Source: Medakamo hakoo | Taxonomy: Eukaryota > Chlorophyta > Trebouxiophyceae > Coccomyxaceae | Direction: 5' to 3' | Length of the DNA stretch: 64,000 nucleotides | Assembly (NCBI GenBank): GCA_026636295.1 | Contig: CP089453.1 | Span: 930,001 to 994,000 of the forward strand | Shown: positions 37,995-47,417 of the stretch, one piece after another | Numbering within the stretch: the stretch's first letter is position 1 | Layout: the number at the start of each line of letters is the position of its first letter | The notes under the pieces: model-generated | Seen by the model: only the letters and a program-made list of their open reading frames with translations | Databases searched by the model: none | What the model was told of the DNA's origin: nothing | Program-made: the position numbers and the translations under genes

Positions 37995-39990
37995 TCAAGC
38001 CGCAATGCGGTCCGCCGCCGAATTAATGCGCGCTTCTATGAGAGGGCGGAAGTGCCTGATGAGCCCTTGCACGGGCCACGCGGCGGCGTCACCTAAAGGA
38101 GGAGAGAGGGACGAAGGGAGGCGGTGAGGGGCAAGGCGCGTTGCGTTCGTTGTCTTCTCCTTCACTCCCATCCAGCAGCCCCGCCCACCGACGCACCTAG
38201 AGCGCAGATCGTGTGACCCTCGATTTGCTTCGTCAATTCCCACAGCATGTCGATTTCCTCCACGCGCGCGTCGCCAGACTTGAGGCGCGTCATCATCTTC
38301 CACAGCCACCCAGTCCCCTCCCGGCACGGCGTGCACTGCCCGCACGACTCGTGCTTGTAGAAGTAGGACAGCCGGGCGATGGCGTCGATGACGTCCGTCG
38401 ACTTGTCCATGACAATGACGGCGGCCGTGCCCAGCCCAGACTGCGCCTCTTTCAGCGCGTCAAAGTCCATGAGCACGTCGTCACAGACGCTTTTCGGGAG
38501 CAGGGGCACGGACGACCCGCCGGGGATGATGGCGAGCAGGTTGTCCCAGCCGCCGCGCACGCCGCCGGCGTGGCGTTCGATGAGCTCGCGCAGGGGGATG
38601 GACAGCTCTTCTTCGACGGTGCACGGGCGGTTGACGTGGCCGGAAATGCAGAACAGCTTGGTGCCAGCGTTGTTTTTCCGGCCAAAGCCCGCAAACCAGT
38701 CCGGGCCGCGGCGCAGGATCGTGGGCGACACCGCCACCGTTTCCACGTTGGTGACGGTGGAGGGGCAGCCGTACAGCCCGACGTTGGCGGGGAAGGGCGG
38801 CTTGAGGCGGGGCTTGCCCTGCTTGCCCTCCAACGACTCGATCAGCGCCGTCTCCTCGCCGCAGATGTACGCGCCCGCGCCGTAGTGCACGTTGACGTCA
38901 AAGTCGATCCCAGACCCGCACGCGTTCTTGCCCAGGAAGCCCTGGGCGTACGCTTCGGACACGGCGCGTTCCAGGGCTTTGCGCTCGTTGACGTACTCGC
39001 CACTGTGCGTTTTTTGTTCGGTCGTGCGTGCGTGAGCGTGGTTGTGGGGAGCGTGTTTGGACAGGGGGTGGGGGGTGGGGGTGGGGGTGGGGGGGGGGGT
39101 TGGGACTCACCGAATGTAAATGTACGCAGCCCGCGCCCGCATGGCGGTGCCCGCGATCAGGCACCCTTCCACCAGCTTGTGCGGGTCGTGCCGCATGATT
39201 TCCCGGTCCTTGCACGTGCCGGGCTCGGATTCGTCGGCGTTGACGACCAGGTACGACGGGCGGCCGTCGGACACTTTTGGCATGAACGACCATTTGAGGC
39301 CAGACGGGAAGCCAGCCCCGCCCCGGCCGCGCAAACCCGACTTTTTCATCTGGTCGATGATCCAGTCGGGGCCCTTGGTGACCAAGTCCTTGGTGCGGTA
39401 CCAGTCGCCGCGGGCGAGGGCACCCTGTTTTGTTTTGATGGGAGGGGGGGGGGGGGCGTGGTTATGAGGGTCGGGCGGAAGGGAATCGACGGCGCGCCTC
39501 TTTTCGTTTCGCGCGCTCAAGCGTCCGCTTCCGCCCCCACCTTGATGAAGGGGTCGCCCTGGCGGTACAGGTTGGTGAAGATGCGGTCTTCGTCTTTGAG
39601 GCCGCCGTGGGCGCGTGGGGCGTCCGCGGCGGTCGTCGACGCCGCGGCGGCCGAGTTGGAAAACTCGCGCGAAGACGCGGAGCCGGCGCTGCTGTGGTGT
39701 GGGTGTTTTTTTTTGGGGTGGGTGTGCGGTGCACATTGTGAGGCAGCCGCCCCGAATGTTTGCTGGTCCAGGAGGGCGGGTGGCCGGGCCCGGGCCGGGC
39801 GCCAAACACAGCGGGTGGCGGAGCCATCGAGCGCGCGACGCCACGGCGAGGGCAGAAAAAAAAAAACACGGCCTGGGCACGCTCCAGCGCCGTGCGTCCA
39901 CCATTCCTCCGCCCAGCCCTAACTGCCTACGCACCTGCTCAGGCGCAGCGACCGGGCGGCCGCCCGCGCGAGTTCACGGCGGGCGAGCAT
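37995..39990 (-). CDS. NDUFV1: Mitochondrial complex I 51-kDa subunit (NDUFV1)
   Basis: Binds NADH, FMN and the first 4Fe-4S cluster of respiratory complex I. Five exons on the minus strand: 39935-39990, 39541-39691, 39111-39424, 38197-39002 and 37995-38092; phases fit; 474 residues. The first exon gives a classic mitochondrial presequence ([18 protein letters not shown]). Seen: [74 protein letters not shown], and the cluster ligands in [12 protein letters not shown] with the fourth Cys in HTICALGD. The C-terminus [17 protein letters not shown] matches the family. Intron 3 (39003-39110) has an extreme G-run on the plus strand. CYC1 starts 365 bp away, divergently. Confidence 0.96.
39064..39104 (+). 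repeat. G-run tract with G-quadruplex potential
   Basis: Repeated runs of five or more G separated by single T within NDUFV1 intron 3. The NDUFV1 transcript carries the C-rich complement, next to the donor at 39109-39110. Confidence 0.7.
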
Positions 39991-40355
39991 GGAGGAGCAA
40001 AGCGCGAGTCGGGCTCCACGCCAGGCGAGAGTTCTAACTTGTGTGTACCGGCGAAGGCGGTCCAGTCACGCCCACGCACGGGAGGCTCAGGGAGGTTGAG
40101 GCCGTGTGAGAGGAAGGCGTGCGCTGCAGGGACGGCGCGCCTGCACGAGGGAGGAAACGCACAGCCGGGACGTGGCCGCCAATGACGAGAAACGAAGCAG
40201 TGAGGGTTGGCGCGCCTTGCGCCGACCCTCACACCCCTGTTCCCTCTCCTGGCCTCGCACACAGACAGAGAGGGCGCTCACCCCGCACATCCCGCGGCAG
40301 GGTGCGACCTCAGGTCTTCAGGCAGCGAGAACAGACACCCGTCACCGCTCCAACG
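39991..40355. promoter_or_regulatory. Divergent respiratory promoter region NDUFV1/CYC1
   Basis: 365 bp between the start codons of a complex I and a complex III subunit. Two copies of GGCGCGCC lie at about 40134 and 40210. No coding frame supported by splicing or similarity is seen, and no named factor site is claimed. Shared control of the two respiratory genes is an inference. Confidence 0.5.
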
Positions 40356-41578
40356 ATGCTGGGCCGGCGCGCTGCTGCGTCTTTGCTCAAGACGATCGGC
40401 GCACGGAGCGCGGCCGGCGCGACGTCCGCCGCGTCGACCTCGGCGACGACCCAGGTGCGGTGGGGAGGCTGCAGGCACTGGTGCTCTCTGGACGGCTGTT
40501 TGGAGCACCCGGCCACCCGCCCAGCGAGGCGCCAAGCTGCAGGCATGGGTCCGCGAGGCGCCGGGGTCGTGGCGCTGCACCCCATGCGCGCCGCCGCGAC
40601 GCAACAAAGCTTCTCGCCGGTGTCCCCCGCCCGCCCGCCGCCCTCACACCCCCTCACCCCACTCACCGAACATGTCTCCAGGTCACGGCTGCCGCCGCTG
40701 TCGCGGCGTCCGGCCGGGCGGCCGAGATTGCCGCCCAGCCGACGCCTGCGCAGGCCGGTGGCTCGTCCGCGCGCCGCTGGGCCACCTTCGCCGCGTCCGC
40801 CGTCGTCGGCGCGGCTGCCGGGCTGGGCGCCGTGACGTACGCCGAGGAGGAGGCGGACCACGGCCTGCACGCGCCGGCGTACGCGTGGCCGCACGAGGGC
40901 CTGTTCTCGGCGTACGACCACGCGGCCATCCGCCGCGGCCACCAGGTCTACACGCAGGTCTGCGCCGCCTGCCACTCCGTCAACCAGCTCCACTTCCGCG
41001 ACCTGGTGGGCGTCGCCTACACCGAGGAAGAGGTCAAAGCCATGGCGGCCGAGGTGGAGGTGACGGACGGGCCGAACGATGAGGGCGAGATGTTTGAGCG
41101 GCCGGGCCGGCTGTCCGACCCCATCCCCCGCCCGTACGCGAACGAGGAGGCGGCCCGCTTCGCCAACGGCGGCGCGTATCCGCCCGACCTGTCCCTGATC
41201 ACCAAGGCCCGCCACGACGGCGGCAACTACCTGTTCTCCCTGCTGCTGGGCTACCGCGAGCCGCCCGCGGGCGTGTCGGTGCGCGAGGGCCTGTACTACA
41301 ACCCCTACTTCCCCGGCGGCGCGATCGCCATGCCCAAGATGCTGGTGGACGGCGGGACGGACTACGACGACGGCACGGTCGCGACGGAGGCGCAGCAGGC
41401 CAAGGACGTGACGACGTTCCTGGCGTGGGCGGCCGAGCCGGAGGCGGACGAGCGCAAGCTGGCGGGCGCGAAGTGGGTGCTGGTCCTGGCCGCCGTGTGG
41501 GCGACCGCCCTGTACTACAAGCGGTGGAAATGGGCGCCCATCAAGTCGCGGCGCATTATCGTCGACGCGCTGTACTGA
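40356..41578 (+). CDS. CYC1: Cytochrome c1 of complex III
   Basis: Haem-bearing subunit that passes electrons from the Rieske protein to cytochrome c in the mitochondrial inner membrane. Two exons, 40356-40454 and 40682-41578, joined in phase 0; 331 residues. The first exon and early second exon form a bipartite presequence (MLGRRAAASLLKTIGARSAA, then RRWATFAASAVVGAAAG). Seen: haem motif VCAACHSVNQLHFRDLVG, DGPNDEGEMFERPGRLSD, YPPDLSLITKARHDGGNY, and the axial Met in GGAIAMPKML. A C-terminal anchor WVLVLAAVWATALYYKRW is followed by the basic IKSRRI tail. The donor is GTGCGG. Confidence 0.96.
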
Positions 41579-42068
41579 TTTGTTGAGTGGGCGCGGCGGC
41601 GTGTGAGGCGAGGCGTGGAGAGAGTGTGCGCAGAGCGCGCGGCCGCGCGCGGGCGGGCGCGAGACAAGGACGACGCGCCTGCTGGCGACGCTGGACGCTG
41701 GCCTGCTGCTGCGTTTCTCTTGAGCGCTCCCGCCTGTTTTCCGACGGCGGGCTGGAGTGCTTGACACACGGCGCGGCGCGACGCGACAACAAAAAATGGA
41801 GAGAGGGATGGTGGTGGTGCTGGATGGAAAAAGCGGGGAGCGAGCCCCTCTCCGCTTTTCTTGTGGGAGAGGTCTGGTTAGGTCAATTTTCTGGGGAAGG
41901 GGGCCCTGCGTGTGTGCGCACGCAAGCATGCCTGGCGTGCCGCGTGCGTACCACCTGGTGCGGTGGGGGGTGAGACGGGCCCGAGTGTGTGAAGGAAAGA
42001 GAGAGATCGTGGATGGATGGATTTTGCTTTCACTCGCTCTCACACCACACCACACAACACGCACTCCA
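41579..42068. other. 490-bp spacer between CYC1 and SNF2 genes
   Basis: Starts G+C-rich, then has GA-rich patches (41795-41830 and 41994-42010). An imperfect hairpin is seen at about 41827-41862 (AAAGCGGGGAG ... CTCTCCGCTTT). It ends in a pyrimidine/CA-rich stretch before the ATG. No coding gene or tRNA is recognised; a 5' UTR intron of the SNF2 gene could lie here. Confidence 0.4.
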
Positions 42069-45000
42069 ATGGGCAGCGACCCGCCGACCACCAGCCGCCC
42101 GGCGGCGGCGGCGGTCGCAGCCCGCCTGGGCTCGCACTTTGCGCGAGCTCCACCGCATGCACAGGCCGCCGACGGAGGCCGCGAGAGTCTCGCGGCCTCC
42201 GTCGTCACCGCGGCCCGGGCGCAACAGAAAGCGCTTTACTTGTTACAGCGTGGAGTCCCTCTACCCGCTGCGCTGGTCGAAGCCATTGGCGGGCACGCAG
42301 AGGTGCGTGGAGGGGAAGCGAATACCTTTCTTCTCGCCCGGTCACTGACGCTCCGCCGTTTCCGGCGGGGCGGCGGCCGAAGAAAAAAGGACGGCGCATG
42401 CGAGAGCCCTCCGCCCGCGGCTTGTTGCGGCGAGAGGCTCGCCCGAGCCCACCTGTCTGCCTGTCCGTCCCACGCCCCACCCACCCTCACCCTCTCCCAT
42501 CCACATGAAACTCAGGCCCAACCGTCCCTGCGTGCCGCGGCCGGCGGCCGCCCGCCGCGCGTCATGAACGCGGCCGTCCTGGGCGGCGGAGGTGCGCAAC
42601 TGGCGCCGGCGCCGCCGCCGCTCACGGCCGACGCGGTCGCGGTGGCCCGCCGCGCTGTGGAGGAGCGCGTCAAATCCCGCCTGGCCCGGGCGGCGGCGGA
42701 GCTGGGGCGGCCGACGGACAAGCTGCCCGAGGTAAGGGATGGAGGGTGGATCGCCGCAGGCGAGAGAAAAAACACGGCACGCGGCGCGCCGATGCCCGGT
42801 CCGGCCTCACAAACCTCCCCGCGCCTCAACCAACCCCCAACCAGTCTGTCCGCCTGGCCCTGCTCATCCGGCACAAGGCGCTCAAGCTCGCGCCACGTCA
42901 GGCTGCCCTGCGTGCTGCCGTCCTAGCTGAAGCCCGCACCGCGTCCGCCGCCGCCAAGGAGGCGGCGTCCCCGGGCTCCGTCCTCGCCGAATGGTCGCGC
43001 TGGCGCCGCGCCGCGCCCGGCGACCTGGCCGAACCCGTCCGCCCGCACCCGCCGCCGCCGGTCGTCACGGCCGAGGCCCAGGCTGAAGTGGCTGCGGCGG
43101 CTCAGGCTCGTGAAAAGGGGCGGGAGGGCGGCGCCGGTGCAAAGGCGGCGGCGGTGCTGCAGCGCCCTGTGCCGCCCATCGCCGGGTCGGGCTCCGGCGC
43201 GGCCGCCGCCCGCCGCCGCGCGGCGGAAGCCGCCCGCTTAGAAGCCGCGGAAGCTGCTGTGAAAGAGGAGCGCGCGGCCCTGGACGCACGCGCGGCTTTA
43301 GTAGCCGAAGCCAACACGCTGCTGCGGGACGCCGTCCGCCCACTGGGCGGCGTCCTCGCAAAGCGGCGGGCGGCGCGCGTCGCGGGCGCGCGCGCGTGGC
43401 ACGCACGCGCGGCCAAGCGCGCGGCGCGCGAAGTCGCCGCCCGCGTCGCCGCCCTGAAGGGTGCCGACTACGGCGCGTACGTCAAGCTGGCTGTGGCCGC
43501 CAAAGACGCCCGCCTGACGGAGCTGCTGGACCGGACGGACGCGGTCGTCGAGGAGCTCAAGGCGCGCGTGCCCGCGCAGCGGATCGCGGCGGTGTCTGCG
43601 ACCGCGGCCGCGGCCGCGGCCGCCGCCGCGGCCAAGGCGCGCGCCGGCCGTCCGCGCCCGGGCCGCAAGGGCGCGGACGCCGGCGGCGACGGTGGTGGCC
43701 TGCCGTCGCCTGCGGCCGTGCCGGAGGACGCGCCCGCCGTCGCGACCGCCGCGGCGGCCGCGGCGGCCGCTGCGGCCGCGGCCGCGGGCCCGGACGGCCT
43801 GGGCGGCACGGGCGGCCTGGGCGGGTGGGTCGACGCCCCGCCCCCTCTCGCCGGCGATGACGACGACGCCGAAGAAGCCATCGACCCGGACGTCGACCCG
43901 GAAGCCGCCCGGCTCTTGGCGGCGCAGCGCGAGTACTATGCCGGCGTCCACGTCATCAAGGAGAAAGTCAGCACGCCGTCCATGATGGCTGGCGGCGGGC
44001 GGTCGCTGCGCGCGTACCAGCTCGCCGGCCTGCGCTTCTTGGTCTCCCTGGTCAACAACCGGGTGAACGGCATTCTAGCGGACGAGATGGGGCTGGGCAA
44101 GGTGAGTGGAGAGGAGAGGGACCGGACCGCCCGTCGTCGTTTTCCTTTGCTTTCCATCCATCCACCCTCACCCGAAAAAAAAAAAAAAACTCCTGCCCTC
44201 AACACAAAAACAGACCGTCCAAGCCATCGCCCTGATCGCCCACCTGGCTGAAGCCAAGGGCGTCCACGGCCCGCACCTCATCCTGGCTCCCAAAGCCGTG
44301 CTGCCCAACTGGGCGGCCGAATTCGCGCGGTGGGCGCCGGGGCTGAAGGCGGTGCTGTATGACGGCCACCCGGATGAGCGGCGCGCGCTGCGGGCCGGCC
44401 CCCTCTCCGAGGCGGGCGGCGGCTTCACCGCCCTCCTCACGCACTACGACCTGGCCATCCGGGATGCGCGGTACTTGCGCCCCCGGCCCTGGGCCACGCT
44501 CATCGTGGATGAAGGCCACCGCCTGAAAAACGCCGACGCCCGGCTGGGCGCCACGCTCCGCTCGTTCTCGGCCGGCCACCGCCTGCTCCTCACCGGCACG
44601 CCGCTCCAAAACTCGCTCGGCGAACTCTGGGCCTTGCTCAACTTTGTCCTGCCCAAAGTCTTCGATTCCGCGTCGTCGTTTGACGAGTGGTTTGCGGCGC
44701 CGCTGGCGGGCGCGGGCGCGGGGGGGCCGGCCTCGCCCGGCCCCGGCGGCGACGGGCCGCCGCCGCTGACGGAGGAGGAGCAGCTGCTCGTCATCACGCG
44801 CCTCCACCAGGTGCTGCGCCCCTTTGTGCTGCGCCGCACGAAGGCCGAGGTGGAGGGCGAGCTCCCGTCCAAGCGCGTCGTCACCGTCCGCGTCGCCCTG
44901 TCGGCCTGGCAGGCCGCCTGGTACAGGCAGCTCGTGGAGCGCGGGCGCGTCGCGATCGGGGCGGGTGGCGGGGCGGGGGGCGGCGCCGCCGCCGGCGGCC

Positions 45001-46472
45001 CGCGCCGGGCCGGCTCCCGCTTTGGTGGCGCCCTGCGCAACATCGCCGTCCAGCTGCGCAAAGTCTGCCTGCACCCTTACCTCTTCCTGGAGGGGTTGGG
45101 CATGGGCGGGAGCGCGGGCGACGACGACGGCGGCGGGCCCGGCGACGGGCGCGGCGGCTTCAACTTGGAGGAGGCCGTCCGCGCGTCGGGCAAGCTCGCC
45201 GCGCTGGACGACGTCCTGCCCAAGCTGAAGGCGACGGGGCACCGGGTACTCCTCTTCTCCCAAATGACCAAGGCCCTGGACATCGTGGGCGCCTACCTGA
45301 CCGCGTCTGGGTACGCCCACCTGCGCCTCGACGGGTCGACCAAGACGGAGGACCGCGCGCGCCTGCTGGCCGAGTTCAACGCGCCCGGGTCCCCCCACTT
45401 CCTGTTCCTGCTCTCCACCCGGGCGGGAGGCCTGGGCCTGAACCTGCAGACCGCCGACACCGTCATCATGTTCGACTCGGACTGGAACCCGGCGGCGGAC
45501 GCCCAGGCCGAGGACCGGGCGCACCGCATCGGCCAGACGCGCGACGTCCTCGTCCTCGTCCTGGCCGCGGCGGGGACGATCGAGGAGGCCGTCCTGGACC
45601 GGGCCGCGTCCAAGCGGGCCCTGGACGCCAAGGTCATCCAGGCCGGCATGTTCAACGACGCGTCCACGCACGGCCAGCGCACGCACGCCCTGCAGGCGTT
45701 GCTGGCGGCGGGCACGAGCGGCGTCGGGAGCGGCGTCATGAGCCGGGCCGCCCTCAACCGGGCCCTGGCCCGGTCGCCCGCCGAAGGCCGGACGTTCGCC
45801 AAGATGGACGCGGCCCGGGATGCGGCACGCGGTGGGAAGCCGCCGCTCATGACGGAGGAGGACGTGCCGGAATGGGCGCGGGACTTGGTCGGCGGCGCGA
45901 GCGATGGAGAAGAGGGTGGGCCGGCGCCGGGCGAGTCGGAGGACTCCGACCCCGAAGGCACGGCTGCACGTGGTGGCCGGCGCCGCCGCCGCCGGGCGGC
46001 CGCGCTCGGCCGGGGAGCGTACAGCGAGCGGGCTGCGGACGCGGCCTTTGAAGAGCTCATCGCCTCTGGCGAGTCGGACCAAGGCGACGACGACGAGGAT
46101 GGTGGGCCCGACGACACGGGGGACGACGGGTCTGACGACGCGACCACCACCACGAGTGGTGGCGGCACGCCCGGCGAGAGCGCCTCAGAAGGAGAGGAGG
46201 ACGAGGACGAGGGCGCCTCGCCACCGCCGCCGCCTCCCCGCCCGCCCAGCCGTGGCGGCCGGCCGCCGTCCTCCCGCGGCGGCGGCGGTGGCGGCGGCAG
46301 CGGCCGCAGCCGGTCCGCGACCGTGGATGTGGAGCAACGCCCGGCCAAGCGCCTGACCCGCGGCGGCAGTGGTGGCGGTGGTGGCCGGCGCAGCCTGTCC
46401 GGCGCCGCGCCAGGCCCGTCGCCGCCCGGCACCGGCCGGGCCGGCCGGGTCACCCGGCGGACGAGCAAGTAG
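42069..46472 (+). CDS. SNF2-family chromatin remodelling ATPase (BRM/SYD-like)
   Basis: ATP-driven nucleosome remodeller of the SWI/SNF class. Four exons: 42069-42302, 42516-42731, 42845-44101 and 44214-46472, all phase 0; 1,321 residues. The N-terminal part holds a helical region like QLQ/HSA ([36 protein letters not shown]). ATPase: [19 protein letters not shown], Walker [35 protein letters not shown] box [27 protein letters not shown], and [18 protein letters not shown]. Helicase [46 protein letters not shown] and [12 protein letters not shown]. After a SnAC-like stretch the tail is acidic and Gly-rich; no bromodomain is seen. Exon 1 contains a 35-bp palindrome. Intron 1 is 213 bp and stop-free in frame. 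Confidence 0.93.
42170..42204. repeat. 35-bp palindrome (17-nt arms, 1-nt centre) in SNF2 exon 1
   Basis: Left arm CGACGGAGGCCGCGAGA, centre G, right arm its exact reverse complement. It codes for residues around [12 protein letters not shown] of the SNF2 protein and could form a very stable hairpin in the mRNA. Confidence 0.92.
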
Positions 46473-46576
46473 GGAAGAGAGAGGGGTTGGGTGGTGGGAT
46501 GGGATGGGTGGTGAAAAGTGGCTTTGCTGTGCGTGTGTGTTAGTTTTTTCTCCCGCGTGGGTTTTTCTTTGGGAAT

Positions 46577-47032
46577 CTACACACTCTTCACACGCTTGAC
46601 TGCAGGCGGCGGGCCTGTGCGCGCGGAATACAGGAAAGCCTTCGCGGCCGCGGCGGTCGAGGCCGCACCACTGCTATCACCCCCTCCGCCTCCAGCAGGT
46701 GGGCGGGCCACTACTTTTCCCGCCTCCCTCAATTCCGCCAACGCTTTTTTCACGGCTGTTTTCGAGAAAGCGGGGGCGGCCGCCGCCGCAACAGCGGGCG
46801 CGCTCAGCCCGCCCGGTGGAGCGGCGGACAGGATGGCCAGCAGCCGGGCCTTGATGCCCGGGGCCGCGGGCGTCGCGCTGCCTGCCGCTGCTGCTGCAGC
46901 AGCGGAAAATAATCGGCATCGCGCCGCCGCCGCACTGCCGCTCACAGCAACGGTTGACGTGGACGCGTGCAAGGCGGAGGCGGGCCGGGTGGCCGCGGCG
47001 GCGAGCAGGGCGAGGGGCAATCGGCCGCTCAT
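46577..47032 (-). CDS. Small protein with targeting leader and winged-helix-like core
   Basis: Single exon, 151 residues, minus strand. The first 45 residues are hydrophobic/Ala/Arg/Ser-rich (MSGRLPLALLAAAATRPASA, RCRLFSAAAA) and resemble a mitochondrial or secretory leader. Residues about 58-112 read like a winged helix-turn-helix: GIKARLLAILSAAPPGG, LSAPAVAAAAAPAFSKTAVK, KALAELREAGKVVARP, followed by a Gly/Ala linker and a FLYSARTG strand. I recognise no family. Supported by its place in a divergent pair with the carboxyltransferase gene and convergent spacing (104 bp) to the SNF2 gene. Low complexity makes the call moderate. Confidence 0.55.
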   Translation of the reverse strand: MSGRLPLALLAAAATRPASALHASTSTVAVSGSAAAARCRLFSAAAAAAAGSATPAAPGIKARLLAILSAAPPGGLSAPAVAAAAAPAFSKTAVKKALAELREAGKVVARPPAGGGGGDSSGAASTAAAAKAFLYSARTGPPPAVKRVKSV

Positions 47033-47417
47033 TTTTTCGGCTGCTGTGGGTGGTTGAGGGCGGGTTCAACGCACGCGGAGGCGCTTCCGGGGATGCGGGC
47101 GTCTTCGATCGGTGCTGGACGACGCGCGCACAGCGATCGCGCAAGGAAAAAAATCTGCGCCGGCTATCGGGCGCACGCACGCACGAACAACAACAAACTT
47201 GTGAGCACCCTGCGGCTAAAAAACGACCGCTCGCTCTTCACTCCACTTTTCCGCTCGCGAGAAAAGCAGAGGGAACCACACTTCCCTGCGCGTGCCCTTT
47301 TTTCCATCCCACACACACACACACACAAGAGCGCTCCCGTGCGTGGCCCCACACACGTGCCCGTGCGCTACAGCTTTTGATTCATCTGAAGGGTTAGCGC
47401 GACAACAAAAAGCACAA
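47033..47417. promoter_or_regulatory. 385-bp divergent region upstream of ACCA
   Basis: Between a small unknown gene and the plastid carboxyltransferase gene. It has A-runs near 47144 and 47219, an (AC)n run at 47310-47327 and a lower-G+C stretch at 47180-47260. No tRNA or open frame is supported. Confidence 0.42.

Noticed and set aside
37828-38154. Possible two-exon small plus-strand gene starting ATGCCTCGTCCG
   Set aside because: It would run antisense through the last exon of NDUFV1, has no family match and shows no coding bias; better seen as a possible 3' exon of the upstream gene or chance.
40106-40355. Upstream in-frame extension of the cytochrome c1 region
   Set aside because: The ATG at 40356 gives a proper mitochondrial presequence and a fitting splice junction; the longer frame has no presequence character.
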